Origin: Dyadobacter linearis
Lineage (GTDB): Bacteria > Bacteroidota > Bacteroidia > Cytophagales > Spirosomataceae
DNA: 64,000 nt
Reading direction: 5' to 3'
NCBI RefSeq assembly: GCF_907165045.1
Contig: NZ_CAJRAU010000007.1
Coordinates: 270,058-334,057, forward strand
Shown: in pieces, positions 35,013 to 44,232 of the stretch
Numbering within the stretch: position 1 is the first letter of the stretch
Layout of the letters: every line of letters begins with the position of its first letter
Notes under the pieces: generated by a model
Database searches by the model: none
Told to the model about the DNA's origin: nothing
What the model saw: the letters and a program-made list of their open reading frames with translations, nothing else
Made by a program: the position numbers and the translations under genes

Positions 35013-35441
35013 ATGAACGAACAACTGATCGTAAAGCAGGAAATACTGATTGAAGCGCCCGTTTCCAAAGTTTGGGAAGTGCTCATCGCCCCCAAGTATA
35101 TCAGGCAATGGGACGATCTGCCGCAGGATTTTGGCGATTACTACCTGGAAGTCGGCCGGGTGATTGAATGGACCGGTTCTACGCGCCTGACAGTAACAGA
35201 ATGCGAACCGCACGAGAGACTGGCGATGAAACTTTATGCATTCAAATGGGAGCTTCCCCCGGCTTCCTATGATATCGCGTATACTTATCAGCTTTCGATT
35301 GAATACAACGGAACACGTTTGTCACTACAAATCGGAGATTTTTCCGCATTGCCCGAAGGTAAGAACTACTACGACAGCTCGCTCGAATTTGCAGGCGCAG
35401 CACTGGAAAAGATCAAAAGTTTAGCCCAAAACAGGATGTAA
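35013..35441 (+). CDS. SRPBCC (START-like, AHSA1-type) protein
   Basis: A protein of 142 residues. IEAPVSKVWEVLIAPKYIRQWDDLPQDFGDY and IEWTGSTRLTVTECEPHERLAMKLYA are characteristic of activator-of-Hsp90/polyketide-cyclase SRPBCC proteins, which bind hydrophobic ligands in a helix-grip cavity. No signal peptide is present, so it is cytoplasmic. It is followed by the MerR gene 44 bases on. The ligand is unknown. Confidence 0.87.
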   Translation: MNEQLIVKQEILIEAPVSKVWEVLIAPKYIRQWDDLPQDFGDYYLEVGRVIEWTGSTRLTVTECEPHERLAMKLYAFKWELPPASYDIAYTYQLSIEYNGTRLSLQIGDFSALPEGKNYYDSSLEFAGAALEKIKSLAQNRM

Positions 35442-35485
35442 TGGTAGAGCGGTAATTATCTTTGTAAGACTCGCTTAAGAATACC

Positions 35486-35797
35486 ATGGAACCAAAGGCA
35501 AAGCTTTATTACGACATCAATGAGGTAGCGGAACTGCTTAAAGTGGAAGCGCCGACGCTCCGTTTCTGGGAAAAGAAATTTCCTCAGCTGGACCCCAAAA
35601 GGGACGCCAGGAACAGACGAAGGTATACCGAAAGGGATATTGAGATCATCAAAAAGATCATGCACCAACGCGAAAAGCAGGGGCGCACCATCAAAGGTAC
35701 CCGCGAGCAGCTGCGGAGAAAAGAAGAATCTGAACTGATGATCCAGCGATTAATGCGTGTACGGAAGTTTCTGGTGGAGCTGAAAGACAATTTGTAG
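35486..35797 (+). CDS. MerR-family transcriptional regulator
   Basis: A small MerR protein of 103 residues: KLYYDINEVAELLKVEAPTLRFWEKKFPQLDPKRDARNRRRYTERDIEII is the winged-helix DNA-binding domain, and a C-terminal helix (ELMIQRLMRVRKFLVELKDN) serves dimerisation. There is no Cys-based metal site or ligand domain, as in the compact MerR forms common in Bacteroidota. Start codon ATG 35486. Its targets are unknown; the M28 peptidase gene follows 30 bases on. Confidence 0.9.
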   Translation: MEPKAKLYYDINEVAELLKVEAPTLRFWEKKFPQLDPKRDARNRRRYTERDIEIIKKIMHQREKQGRTIKGTREQLRRKEESELMIQRLMRVRKFLVELKDNL

Positions 35798-35827
35798 CCT
35801 TCAATTTATTCCTTTTAAAGATATTAA

Positions 35828-37054
35828 ATGAAACACCTGTTTTGTCTTGCATTCAGTGCTCTTATCTCTTTCGGGGCCGCAGCGCAGACTTTCGAAACGG
35901 CGTCACTTCGTCGGCATATTACCTTCCTGGCTTCCGATGATCTGGAAGGTAGGGGTACTGCCAGCCTGGGCGAGATCCGGGCGGCCAATTATATAGCAGA
36001 TCATTTCAAAAGTTTGGGATTGAAACCTGCGGGGACCGGCGACAGCTATTTTCAGCCTTTTGAAGTTTCCTTTGCGATCGAGGGAAAAGCGCATTTAATG
36101 ACTGGCCGGAATGTGGTAGCGTTGCTGGATAATGGCGCGGCTAAAACCATTGTGATCGGCGCGCATTATGACCACCTTGGGAAAGGTTTCCAGGGCAGCT
36201 CGCTTTCGCCGGACAGCAAAAATATGATCCATAATGGAGCTGACGATAATGCGTCGGGAACCACGGGCGTAATGGAACTGGCGAAGTACTTTGCCGAAAA
36301 CAATGTTAAGGAGAAACATAACTATCTTTTTATAGCTTTTTCAGGCGAAGAGCTGGGGCTGATCGGTTCGAAACATTTTACCGAAAAACCCACTATTCCA
36401 CTGGCTTCTATGTCCGCGATGATCAATATGGATATGATCGGGCGGCTGGATGAAACGAAAGGTATGATCGTCTCAGGGTGGGGGACGAGTCCCGTGTGGG
36501 GAAAGCTGATCCCGGATCTTGCAAAAAAGCAGAATTTGAAATATACAGTCGATTCATCAGGTGTCGGCGCTTCGGACCATACTTCCTTTTATCTCAAAAA
36601 TATCCCGGTTGTGCAGTTTTTTACGGGCGCGCATGGCGACTATCATAAGATTTCAGACGATCCTGACAAGATCAACTACGAAGGAGAAGCCAGGATCCTG
36701 TCACTCATCGCCGGCCTGCTCACTAAGCTCGACAATGAAACCGGTGAACCCGAGTTCGTAGCTGCCGGCAACCCGCATGCAGGGGAGACGACCAGCAATT
36801 TCAAGGTGACGCTTGGGGTGATGCCGGATTATAGTTATTCTGGAAAAGGTCTTAGGATCGACGCAGTTTCTAAGGCTCGCCCTGCTGAAAAAGCGGGCAT
36901 ATTACCTGGAGATGTGATTATGAAACTGGCTGGCGAGGAAATCGGCACTATTTATGATTACATGGAAATCCTGAGCAAACACGAAAAAGGCCAGCAGGTA
37001 GATGCAGAGTTTATACGCGGCAAAGAAACCAAAAAGGTGAAAATTACTTTTTAA
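35828..37054 (+). CDS. Secreted M28-family zinc aminopeptidase with PDZ domain
   Basis: A protein of 408 residues with a signal peptide (MKHLFCLAFSALISFGAAAQ). The M28 catalytic set is visible: VIGAHYDHLG (Zn His), NGADDNASGTTG (bridging Asp), FSGEELGLIGS (general base Glu and Zn Glu), INMDMIGRL (Zn Asp) and HGDYHKISD (Zn His). The C-terminal PDZ-like domain (about 315-405) has AEKAGILPGDVIMKLAG. It removes N-terminal amino acids from peptides in the periplasm or outside the cell. Confidence 0.92.
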   Translation: MKHLFCLAFSALISFGAAAQTFETASLRRHITFLASDDLEGRGTASLGEIRAANYIADHFKSLGLKPAGTGDSYFQPFEVSFAIEGKAHLMTGRNVVALLDNGAAKTIVIGAHYDHLGKGFQGSSLSPDSKNMIHNGADDNASGTTGVMELAKYFAENNVKEKHNYLFIAFSGEELGLIGSKHFTEKPTIPLASMSAMINMDMIGRLDETKGMIVSGWGTSPVWGKLIPDLAKKQNLKYTVDSSGVGASDHTSFYLKNIPVVQFFTGAHGDYHKISDDPDKINYEGEARILSLIAGLLTKLDNETGEPEFVAAGNPHAGETTSNFKVTLGVMPDYSYSGKGLRIDAVSKARPAEKAGILPGDVIMKLAGEEIGTIYDYMEILSKHEKGQQVDAEFIRGKETKKVKITF

Positions 37055-37057
37055 ACC

Positions 37058-37567
37058 TCAGTTAATAGCTCCCCGTTTCCCAAGTTCAATCGCCTCCATC
37101 TGGCTGATCAGCCCGTCATGCATATTGAAGCGCAATACCGTGCGGATCTTGTGAAAACCTTCTTTTCCCGCCGCGCCGGGATTAATGTAAAGCATATTGT
37201 TCAGCTTCGGGTCGCGGATAACGCGCAGAATATGTGAGTGGCCGCAAATGAAAATGTCGGGCAGTGTCGATTTCAATGTTGGCATCACGATTGGGTTATA
37301 TCTAGGTGGCGCGCCGCCAATGTGCGTGATCCAGATTCGAAATCCTTCGAGTTCGAAATGCTGGTGCTCCGTGGTGCGGATCTGAATTTCACTATTATCA
37401 ATATTCCCGAATACCATCCTGGTCGGCTTGAATGCTTCCAGCTTTTCAATAATCTCCACCGAGCCAATATCCCCCGCGTGCCACACTTCGTCACAATTGG
37501 AGAAATGACTGAAAATCCTTTCGTCCAGATAACCGTGTGTGTCCGATAGCAAGCCGATACGCTTCAT
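37058..37567 (-). CDS. YfcE/MJ0936-type metallophosphoesterase
   Basis: A protein of 169 residues. Motifs are MKRIGLLSDTHGYLD (DxH), VWHAGDIGS (GD), VFGNIDNSE (GN), IWITHIGG and ICGHSHILRV (GHxH), ending INPGAAGKEG. This is the compact phosphodiesterase family of YfcE and Vps29-like proteins, cytoplasmic and without signal peptide. It is convergent with the M28 gene, 3 bases apart. The physiological substrate is unknown. Confidence 0.92.
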   Translation of the reverse strand: MKRIGLLSDTHGYLDERIFSHFSNCDEVWHAGDIGSVEIIEKLEAFKPTRMVFGNIDNSEIQIRTTEHQHFELEGFRIWITHIGGAPPRYNPIVMPTLKSTLPDIFICGHSHILRVIRDPKLNNMLYINPGAAGKEGFHKIRTVLRFNMHDGLISQMEAIELGKRGAIN

Positions 37568-37746
37568 TTTTCCTGTTTAATACTGAATAGAATTGCAAAT
37601 ATGGCCATTGAAAATCCTTCCCGGAATGTTTTGTGAAATTTTTGTTAAGTTTAAGTAACTTATATATAAATATTTTACAGATATTGTTAGGCAAAACTTA
37701 ATTAAAGTTAAATTTATCTTATTTCTGTATAAATTTTCACTAAAAC

Positions 37747-37754
37747 TAAATTTG
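37747..37754 (+). promoter_or_regulatory. Candidate -7 box for the outer-membrane barrel gene
   Basis: TAAATTTG matches TAnnTTTG, 87 bases before the start at 37841. The surrounding 273-base gap (37568-37840) is very AT-rich and otherwise shows nothing recognisable. Confidence 0.3.
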
Positions 37755-37840
37755 TAGTTGTAAAGTGTTTATCCTTTGTATATTATTGTAGAAATGTAAT
37801 TCGTCAGTTACAAACCTTCTTACCAAACCTTAGCCACGCC

Positions 37841-40681
37841 TTGAAAAAAATCTTACTCCTGGCCATTTTATGTCTCACAATGTCGGTTGCGCACGCGCAG
37901 ACCTCGGGACGATTTACATTGAAAGGAAGCACGGTCGATACTGCCGGTGTCCCGCTTCCGGAATCAACGGTGATGCTGCTTACTCCCAAAGATTCGACGC
38001 TTGTCAACTTTGCGCGGACAGCTAAGGACGGAACTTTCGAATTCAAAAATGTGAAGCGGGCCAACTACCTCATCAAGATCACTTATGTGGGGTATCTTCC
38101 TTACCAGGAAGCTGTTAAACCGAAAGACGATGATGTTACGGATCTGGGCAAGATCAAGATGACATTTATGGACCAGGTGCTGTATGATGTGGTGATCAAG
38201 GCATTTCGCGCGCCGCTGAGTATTCGGGGAGATACGATTGAATATGACCCAAAAGCATTTAAAGTACAGCCAGGTGCGTCGGTCGAGGACCTGATCCGGC
38301 GGCTCCCAGGCTTGCAGGTAGACCAAGACGGGACGATCAAAGCGCAGGGAGAAACGGTTAAACGTGTAACGGTAGACGGTAAGCGGTTTTTTGGAGACGA
38401 TACCAAGGCTGCAACGAAAAATTTACCAGCAGAAGCGATTTCCAAAGTGCAGGTATTTAATGAAAAGACAGAACAATCCAGGATAACCGGCGTAGACGAT
38501 GGTAAACACGAGAAAACGCTGAACCTGCAATTAAAGGATAGTCACAAAAAAGGCGGTTTCGGAAAAGCGACGCTTGCCGCAGGTACCGATAAACGCGTGG
38601 AGGGAAAGATCAACTACAACCGGTTTAATGAGAAAAATCAGTTCTCGGTAATTGGTCTTGGAAATAATACCAACCAGGGCGGCATGTCGTGGGACGATTA
38701 CCAGGACTTCAAAGGAAGCCAGTCTTTCAACTGGGGCGACGACGGGGATTTCGGGTTTGGCGGGGGAGTCAGGTATATCTCGTTTGGTGGTGATGACGAT
38801 GAAAGTTTGACGATCCAGGCAGGTAGGGGAGCGCAAAACCGGGGTTTTAACAAGAACTGGGCAGGCGGCGCGAACTACAATTTTGACACCAAGAAAACCA
38901 AATTCAACACCAGCTACTATTATAACCAAACGACGCAGGATCTGGACGCTACTGCGCGGCAAACGAACTTCCTGACCAATTCGGCATTCACGAAGGTGGA
39001 TACTAACGGAAGGTTGAACTTCAATGAGAATCACAGAGGTAGCTTGCGGTTTGAAAAAACGATCGATTCGCTGAATACGCTGATTGTTTTGTCTAATATG
39101 CGCATTGGAAGTGGTACTGCCGACTATTTCAGTCACCAGGAATTCTTCCGCGGGGCTCAGGATACAACGCAGCTTTCGAATACCAGCGACCAGCGCAATT
39201 TTTCTGATTTCAATTCTTTTGCTCTGGGCAATACTGCTATTTTCCGTCACAAGTTCAAGAAAAAAGGAAGGAACTTCGCAGCCAGTGTGGCGTACAATGT
39301 GAATAATTCGGAAGGTACGATCGACCAGAAATCGACCAACCGGTTTTTCAGAACTTCGGAGACGACGCCGGACAGCATATTGAATATCAATCAAACCAAC
39401 TATACCAAGAGTTTGCGGAACCAGATCAAGGGGAGTGTGCTGTTTATTGAGCCTTTTGCGAAGAAGTTTGTTGTGGAGACATTCTATAATTACAGCCTGA
39501 AAAGTGACGATGTGGACCGGGATGTATTTGATATCAATGAGAGCGGGTCGGTCAGGAACACGAATCTGAGCCGCTATTACCGCAATATCTCAACTTATAA
39601 CCGCCTCGGAACTTCGGTCAGGTACTCGCATAATGGTTTGAATATAGCGGCGGGAGTCGGCGCACAGCAGATTCACCTTGACGGTAAGTTCTCAGTGGAT
39701 CAGAACGACGCAGTCCGTACCAATATCGACAGGAAGTTCTTCAATTTCGTGCCGAACGTTTCCCTGAATTTTGACCTGAAACAAAACAGATATCTGTACG
39801 GTGGCTATAATGTGTCCGTTCAGGAGCCTAATATCCGCGACCTGCAACCGATCGTCGATAACAGTAATCCGCTGTATATCCGGGTAGGTAATCCGAGTCT
39901 GGTACCTACTGTGAACCACTCTGTGAATCTGGGATACAACTATTTCAATCCGGGCAGCTTCATCCAGATGTTCTTCGGGGCTTATTATAACTACTATGAC
40001 AATCAGGTGATTTATAGTCAGCGGGTATCTGAAAATCTGGTTACTACCACGATGGCGGAAAATATCAGTGGCGGTAAAAACTTCAATTTGTACGGTAACT
40101 ATGGTTTCCCGATCGTGAAAACGAAGAGCAATTTCAATATCAATGCTTCCTACAACCGGGGCAACAACCTGACGAATATCAACGGCGAGCTGAACGAGAC
40201 GAAAAACAACGGTTACAACTGGGGCGCGCGACTGGATTTCACACCGAGCGACAAGTTTACGGTTTACACCAATGCAAACTGGAATATCACTGATACCAAA
40301 TATTCGATCAGCTCGGGGCAAAACCAGAAGATCATCAATACCAATTATGGTGCGGAAATGAATGTTAAGCTGCCTAAGGATATTTACTTTAATAGTCGCT
40401 TTTCATATAATTCTTACGTAAACAACCGTTTCGGTTTTGACCAGAAAATGCCGATCCTGAACGTGTCAGTATTCAAAACCATGCTGAAAAGCAAAAAAGG
40501 GGAAATCAGACTATCAGCATTTGACCTTTTCAACAAAAACCGCGGGATATCGCAGTCAGCTTACCAGAACTTTGTTTCCCAGGAGCAGGTACGCACATTG
40601 GCGAGATACTTTATGCTGAGCTTTACCTACAATATGCGCGGGGTAGCGCATTCGGTTCGCCGGAAAGGTTTCGGATATTAA
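37841..40681 (+). CDS. Outer-membrane beta-barrel protein, TonB-receptor-like
   Basis: A protein of 946 residues from a TTG start (MKKILLLAILCLTMSVAHAQ signal peptide); no ATG lies in a suitable place. A carboxypeptidase-regulatory-like domain (about 25-105) is followed by a plug-like region (VEDLIRRLPGLQVDQDGTIKAQG) and a long beta-barrel (about 230-946) with alternating Asn/Tyr-rich strands. It belongs to the group of Bacteroidota barrels annotated as outer membrane beta-barrel family. It is followed 23 bases on by the GLPGLI gene, a frequent partner. The cargo is unknown. Confidence 0.9.
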   Translation: MKKILLLAILCLTMSVAHAQTSGRFTLKGSTVDTAGVPLPESTVMLLTPKDSTLVNFARTAKDGTFEFKNVKRANYLIKITYVGYLPYQEAVKPKDDDVTDLGKIKMTFMDQVLYDVVIKAFRAPLSIRGDTIEYDPKAFKVQPGASVEDLIRRLPGLQVDQDGTIKAQGETVKRVTVDGKRFFGDDTKAATKNLPAEAISKVQVFNEKTEQSRITGVDDGKHEKTLNLQLKDSHKKGGFGKATLAAGTDKRVEGKINYNRFNEKNQFSVIGLGNNTNQGGMSWDDYQDFKGSQSFNWGDDGDFGFGGGVRYISFGGDDDESLTIQAGRGAQNRGFNKNWAGGANYNFDTKKTKFNTSYYYNQTTQDLDATARQTNFLTNSAFTKVDTNGRLNFNENHRGSLRFEKTIDSLNTLIVLSNMRIGSGTADYFSHQEFFRGAQDTTQLSNTSDQRNFSDFNSFALGNTAIFRHKFKKKGRNFAASVAYNVNNSEGTIDQKSTNRFFRTSETTPDSILNINQTNYTKSLRNQIKGSVLFIEPFAKKFVVETFYNYSLKSDDVDRDVFDINESGSVRNTNLSRYYRNISTYNRLGTSVRYSHNGLNIAAGVGAQQIHLDGKFSVDQNDAVRTNIDRKFFNFVPNVSLNFDLKQNRYLYGGYNVSVQEPNIRDLQPIVDNSNPLYIRVGNPSLVPTVNHSVNLGYNYFNPGSFIQMFFGAYYNYYDNQVIYSQRVSENLVTTTMAENISGGKNFNLYGNYGFPIVKTKSNFNINASYNRGNNLTNINGELNETKNNGYNWGARLDFTPSDKFTVYTNANWNITDTKYSISSGQNQKIINTNYGAEMNVKLPKDIYFNSRFSYNSYVNNRFGFDQKMPILNVSVFKTMLKSKKGEIRLSAFDLFNKNRGISQSAYQNFVSQEQVRTLARYFMLSFTYNMRGVAHSVRRKGFGY

Positions 40682-40704
40682 TCAACAATCAATTATTAGG
40701 AGTT

Positions 40705-41445
40705 ATGAAAAAATTATTTGCCCTGTTCCTGGTGATCGCCGGCTTGCCCGCATTGGCCCAGTCAGACGGCTTGGTTGTTACCTACGAGCGGACATTCTTC
40801 TGGTCGAAAGTGTATGAAAAGCTTACATTCCTGTCGGAAGAGGAAAAAAGCAGGATGAAAAATTCCTGGGGCGTGAACGATGAAGGCTGGAAGAGCAAAG
40901 GTCAACTTGTTGCAAGCCCGGGTCAAAGTAAATATGTGGAACTGGAAGAGGAAGCCGACGGCGGTTACCGGGGCCGGAAAAGTGAATACCTTGTTTTCCG
41001 CGATTTTGATAAAGCGAGGAAAATGGAGCTCGAAGAGTTTGCCGGAAAAATGCTGCTGATAGAGGACACACTGATTGCGCCAAAATGGAAAGTAATGAAT
41101 AAGATCAAGGAAATCGGCGGGTATATGTGTATGATGGCAGTTTCGGAGGATTCTATAAAAGGTCAGAAAATTGAAGCCTGGTTTGCCAACGACCTGGCTT
41201 ACGGGAGCGGCCCGGAACGTTACTACGGCTTGCCGGGTATGATCCTGGAAGTGGATGTAAACGACGGCGAAATGCTGCTGACCGCTATTAAGGTGGAGAA
41301 AAAACCGGTAACCGAACTCCTTGCATTGCCGAAGAAGATCAAAGGCAAAAAGATCACGACGACGGAGTACGAAAAGATGATGACGACCCACTTCCGCGAC
41401 AGCATCAAATCACGCCGGAACCCGTACTGGGCTGTGAGGTATTAG
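40705..41445 (+). CDS. GLPGLI family secreted protein
   Basis: A protein of 246 residues with a signal peptide (MKKLFALFLVIAGLPALAQ). The naming motif is present as YYGLPGMILEVD, after KIEAWFANDLAYGSGPERY. The family is of unknown function and often lies beside TonB-dependent barrels, as here. A Shine-Dalgarno-like AGGAG (40698-40702) is 2-3 bases before the ATG. A strong terminator follows. Confidence 0.9.
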   Translation: MKKLFALFLVIAGLPALAQSDGLVVTYERTFFWSKVYEKLTFLSEEEKSRMKNSWGVNDEGWKSKGQLVASPGQSKYVELEEEADGGYRGRKSEYLVFRDFDKARKMELEEFAGKMLLIEDTLIAPKWKVMNKIKEIGGYMCMMAVSEDSIKGQKIEAWFANDLAYGSGPERYYGLPGMILEVDVNDGEMLLTAIKVEKKPVTELLALPKKIKGKKITTTEYEKMMTTHFRDSIKSRRNPYWAVRY

Positions 41446-41485
41446 AGTGAGCTTAGAATTGTTAATATTTGCTAAGGAGCTTCCA

Positions 41486-41520
41486 AAAAGGGGAAATTGT
41501 AAATCACAATTTCCCCTTTT
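41486..41520 (+). terminator. Rho-independent terminator after the GLPGLI gene
   Basis: A perfect 15-base stem (AAAAGGGGAAATTGT with its complement), 5-base loop and T-run. Confidence 0.9.
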
Positions 41521-41643
41521 TACGTACCTTTGCGCTTTGAAAACGCATCCCAGGGTTTTCTGGCTCGATATTTTTGTTGTCAGTGTAGTTGTACCATGTT
41601 TTACTTAACAGTGTTTAATTTTTTTTAACAACCCTTGTTCCCT

Positions 41644-42531
41644 ATGAAAAATACGCTTTTAGCAGTTGCTATGCTCTTCGTACTTGGCTCATGCGCCAGT
41701 AAGAAAAAGCTACTTACAGCGCAAAAACAGGCTAATGAAATTCAAATTCAATTAGACAAAGCGAGAGCTGACCTGAATGATTGTGACAGCAGAACTGCTG
41801 GTTTGAATAATGATTTGAAGGCTAAAAATGACGAGTTGACCAGCAAAAACGCCAAATTGAAAGAGCTGGAAGAACAAGTTGAATTCTTGAAAAAGAACAA
41901 TAATAACCTGCTTGACCGTATGTCTGATCTTTCAGTGATCAGCAAGGAAGGTTCTGAAAGCATTAAGAAATCGCTTGCTATGATGGATGCGCAGGGAACT
42001 CAGATCAGAGACCTCAATTCAAGCATTCAAAAGAAAGATTCTTTGAATATGGCGCTGGTACTCAACCTGAAACGTTCACTGGCTGACGTAAGCGACGAAG
42101 ATGTTCAGATCGAAGTGAAGAAAGGCGTAGTTTACGTGTCTCTATCGGACAAAATGCTTTTCCGCTCAGGAAGCTCCGTGATCAATACTCAGGCTGAGAG
42201 CGTGTTGAGCAAAGTAGCCAAGATCCTGAACGATTACAAAGAAATCGAGATCCTGATCGAAGGTCACACGGATAATGTACCTATCGCGACAGATAAAGTG
42301 TCTGATAACTGGGATTTGAGCGTTTTGCGCGCTACTTCGGTTGCTCGTACACTTCAAAAGAAATACGGTGTTGAGCCGGTTCGTATGATTGCAGGTGGCC
42401 GTGGCGAATATTTACCCAAAGTGGCAAACGATTCTGCTCCTAACCGCAGCCTGAACCGTCGTACCGAGATCATCATTACTCCTAAATTGGATCAATTCTT
42501 TAATCTTTACACACCTAACGCGGGTAAATAA
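41644..42531 (+). CDS. OmpA-family lipoprotein with coiled coil
   Basis: ATG 41644 (MKNTLLAVAMLFVLGSCASKKK, lipobox GSC) gives 295 residues. A long coiled coil (about 25-130, heptad-like Leu/Ala with many Lys/Glu) is followed by the OmpA-like peptidoglycan-binding domain (about 165-285), with LFRSGSSVINTQAESVLSKVAKIL and IEGHTDNVPI, and the arginine pair in NRRTEIII. It should tether the outer membrane to the cell wall. TATTTTTG at 41569-41576 is a candidate -7 box, and a terminator lies just downstream. Confidence 0.93.
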   Translation: MKNTLLAVAMLFVLGSCASKKKLLTAQKQANEIQIQLDKARADLNDCDSRTAGLNNDLKAKNDELTSKNAKLKELEEQVEFLKKNNNNLLDRMSDLSVISKEGSESIKKSLAMMDAQGTQIRDLNSSIQKKDSLNMALVLNLKRSLADVSDEDVQIEVKKGVVYVSLSDKMLFRSGSSVINTQAESVLSKVAKILNDYKEIEILIEGHTDNVPIATDKVSDNWDLSVLRATSVARTLQKKYGVEPVRMIAGGRGEYLPKVANDSAPNRSLNRRTEIIITPKLDQFFNLYTPNAGK

Positions 42532-42551
42532 GATTATTGCAGATATTCAGG

Positions 42552-42584
42552 AGCCCGCAGGATTAGTCCCGCGGGCTTTTTTTA
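42552..42584 (+). terminator. Rho-independent terminator after the OmpA-like gene
   Basis: Stem AGCCCGC / GCGGGCT, with extra inner pairs, followed by seven T residues. Confidence 0.88.
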
Positions 42585-42607
42585 TTCACTCCAATCCCGA
42601 TTATCCA

Positions 42608-43561
42608 ATGTCAGAAACTGTACCTACCAGAGAAACCATTGAAGCGGCGCACCAACTGGTGGCTCCCTGGATCCATCGCACGCCGGTCATGACCTCGCAG
42701 TTCTTTAACCGGCTCTGCGGTGCGGAGCTTTTTTTCAAATGCGAGAATCTGCAAAAGATAGGCGCATTCAAAGCGCGGGGCGGACTGAATGCGATCTTAT
42801 CATTGTCGCCTGAGCAACTGAAAAACGGGGTTACCACGCATTCTTCCGGTAACCACGCGCAGGCGATCGCATTTGCAGCGGCAAAGGTTGGCGCCAAAGC
42901 TTATATTGTAATGCCTGAAAACTCTCCGCTGGTCAAGATCAGGGCGGTGGAGGAATATGGTGCGGAAATTACGTTTTGCGTCAATACGCCGGAAGCCCGG
43001 CAGGAAACGGTGGATCAGATTACTGAAAAAACGGGCGCTACCTTTATTCATCCTTTCAATAATTATGAAGTGATCGCGGGCCAGGCAACTGCCACCAAAG
43101 AGCTGATCGAGGACGTAAAAGCGCATCTTGATGTGATCGTGGCGCCGGTAGGAGGGGGAGGATTGCTGAGCGGTACCGCACTTTCGGCGCGCTACTTTTC
43201 GCCGGAAACGAAAGTGTATGCAGGCGAGCCGGAAGGAGCGGCCGATGCGGTATTGTCTTTCAGGAGTGATAAAATTGAAAAAGCACCTTACGTGAAGACG
43301 ATCGCCGACGGGTTGCTGACCTACCTGGGAGACAAGACGTTTCCGATCATCAAGGACCACGTGACAGACGTTCTGCTCGTGTCGGACGAGGAGATAATCG
43401 CCGCAATGCGCTATCTCTGGGAAAGGATGAAAATCGTTGTCGAGCCTTCGGGAGCTGTTTCGCTTGCGGCTATTATCAGAAACAAAGAAGCCTTTACAGG
43501 GAAGAAGATCGGCGTGATACTGACCGGTGGTAATGTCGATTTAGGGAAACTGCCATTCTGA
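42608..43561 (+). CDS. Threonine/serine dehydratase-type PLP enzyme
   Basis: A protein of 317 residues of fold-type II PLP enzymes. IHRTPVMTS, the PLP-Lys motif KIGAFKARGG, HSSGNHAQAIAFAA, APVGGGGLLSG (phosphate loop) and the C-terminal ILTGGNVDLGKL all fit catabolic threonine dehydratase and serine racemase-like proteins. No ACT regulatory domain is present, so the short form should be unregulated by isoleucine. It deaminates L-threonine or L-serine to 2-oxo acids. Substrate choice is uncertain. Confidence 0.9.
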   Translation: MSETVPTRETIEAAHQLVAPWIHRTPVMTSQFFNRLCGAELFFKCENLQKIGAFKARGGLNAILSLSPEQLKNGVTTHSSGNHAQAIAFAAAKVGAKAYIVMPENSPLVKIRAVEEYGAEITFCVNTPEARQETVDQITEKTGATFIHPFNNYEVIAGQATATKELIEDVKAHLDVIVAPVGGGGLLSGTALSARYFSPETKVYAGEPEGAADAVLSFRSDKIEKAPYVKTIADGLLTYLGDKTFPIIKDHVTDVLLVSDEEIIAAMRYLWERMKIVVEPSGAVSLAAIIRNKEAFTGKKIGVILTGGNVDLGKLPF

Positions 43562-43696
43562 TAATCAGTAGAATCGAAGAAAAGCGGAATTTTCATAAAG
43601 AATAGTATGCGGATCGGGCTTAAACACCGTTATAGAGAAAATAATTATATTTATCGAACCAACAAACTGGTAACTATTTACACCAAACATTGAAGT

Positions 43697-44173
43697 ATGA
43701 AAAAGCTGATTTTTTGTTGCCTGGTCGTTTTAATGGGCGCTTGCAAAGACAAAAAGGAGAATGTGGAGCCGGAGACCGATTTCGCTCCTGATTTTGCCGG
43801 AGTCTATGCTACAACAACAGTAATACCACCGTCAAGGACAGATTTTAACTGGGTTGTTACTCAAAATGCAAAGAACCAGCTGAATATCGTTTTCACAAAA
43901 GACACTGAGGTTTCGGCTGCCGGAAGCACGATATCATTGCTGCAAACCTACAAGCTGATCAATGTAAAAACGACCAGCAAAGATATGATCGAGCTGGACG
44001 AAACTGTGGATGTGGAGCAAAGCAATGGAAAGCAGCTCAGACAGAAAGTTCAGGGAACAGGTACAAGAGTGATCAATAAGGACGGAATTCCGCAGATCAA
44101 TATTACCTTGAAACTGACTGACGCGAGTACCAACAATGCAATCGAAGAGTACCTCGAATTCAAGAAGAAGTAA
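43697..44173 (+). CDS. Hypothetical lipoprotein (158 aa)
   Basis: A lipoprotein signal (MKKLIFCCLVVLMGACKDKKE, lipobox GAC) precedes a beta-rich domain with no recognised motif (FAGVYATTTVIPP, LQTYKLINVKTTSKDMIELD, PQINITLKLTDAS). Small beta-sandwich lipoproteins of this type are common in the group. It stands alone, closed by a terminator. The function is unknown. Confidence 0.75.
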   Translation: MKKLIFCCLVVLMGACKDKKENVEPETDFAPDFAGVYATTTVIPPSRTDFNWVVTQNAKNQLNIVFTKDTEVSAAGSTISLLQTYKLINVKTTSKDMIELDETVDVEQSNGKQLRQKVQGTGTRVINKDGIPQINITLKLTDASTNNAIEEYLEFKKK

Positions 44174-44190
44174 GTAAAGAAAGAAATATT

Positions 44191-44230
44191 ATCAAAAGGG
44201 GCGGCTGACATATCAACCGCCCCTTTTGAT
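44191..44230. terminator. Bidirectional hairpin between convergent genes
   Basis: A perfect 14-base stem (ATCAAAAGGGGCGG with its complement) with a 12-base loop and a T-run on the plus strand, just before the stop of the convergent nuclease gene. Confidence 0.85.
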
Positions 44231-44232
44231 TT

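Noticed and set aside
38531..39394. A 287-residue minus-strand frame inside the barrel gene
   Set aside because: It mirrors the plus-strand barrel gene, has no signal peptide or motif, and is explained by codon bias.
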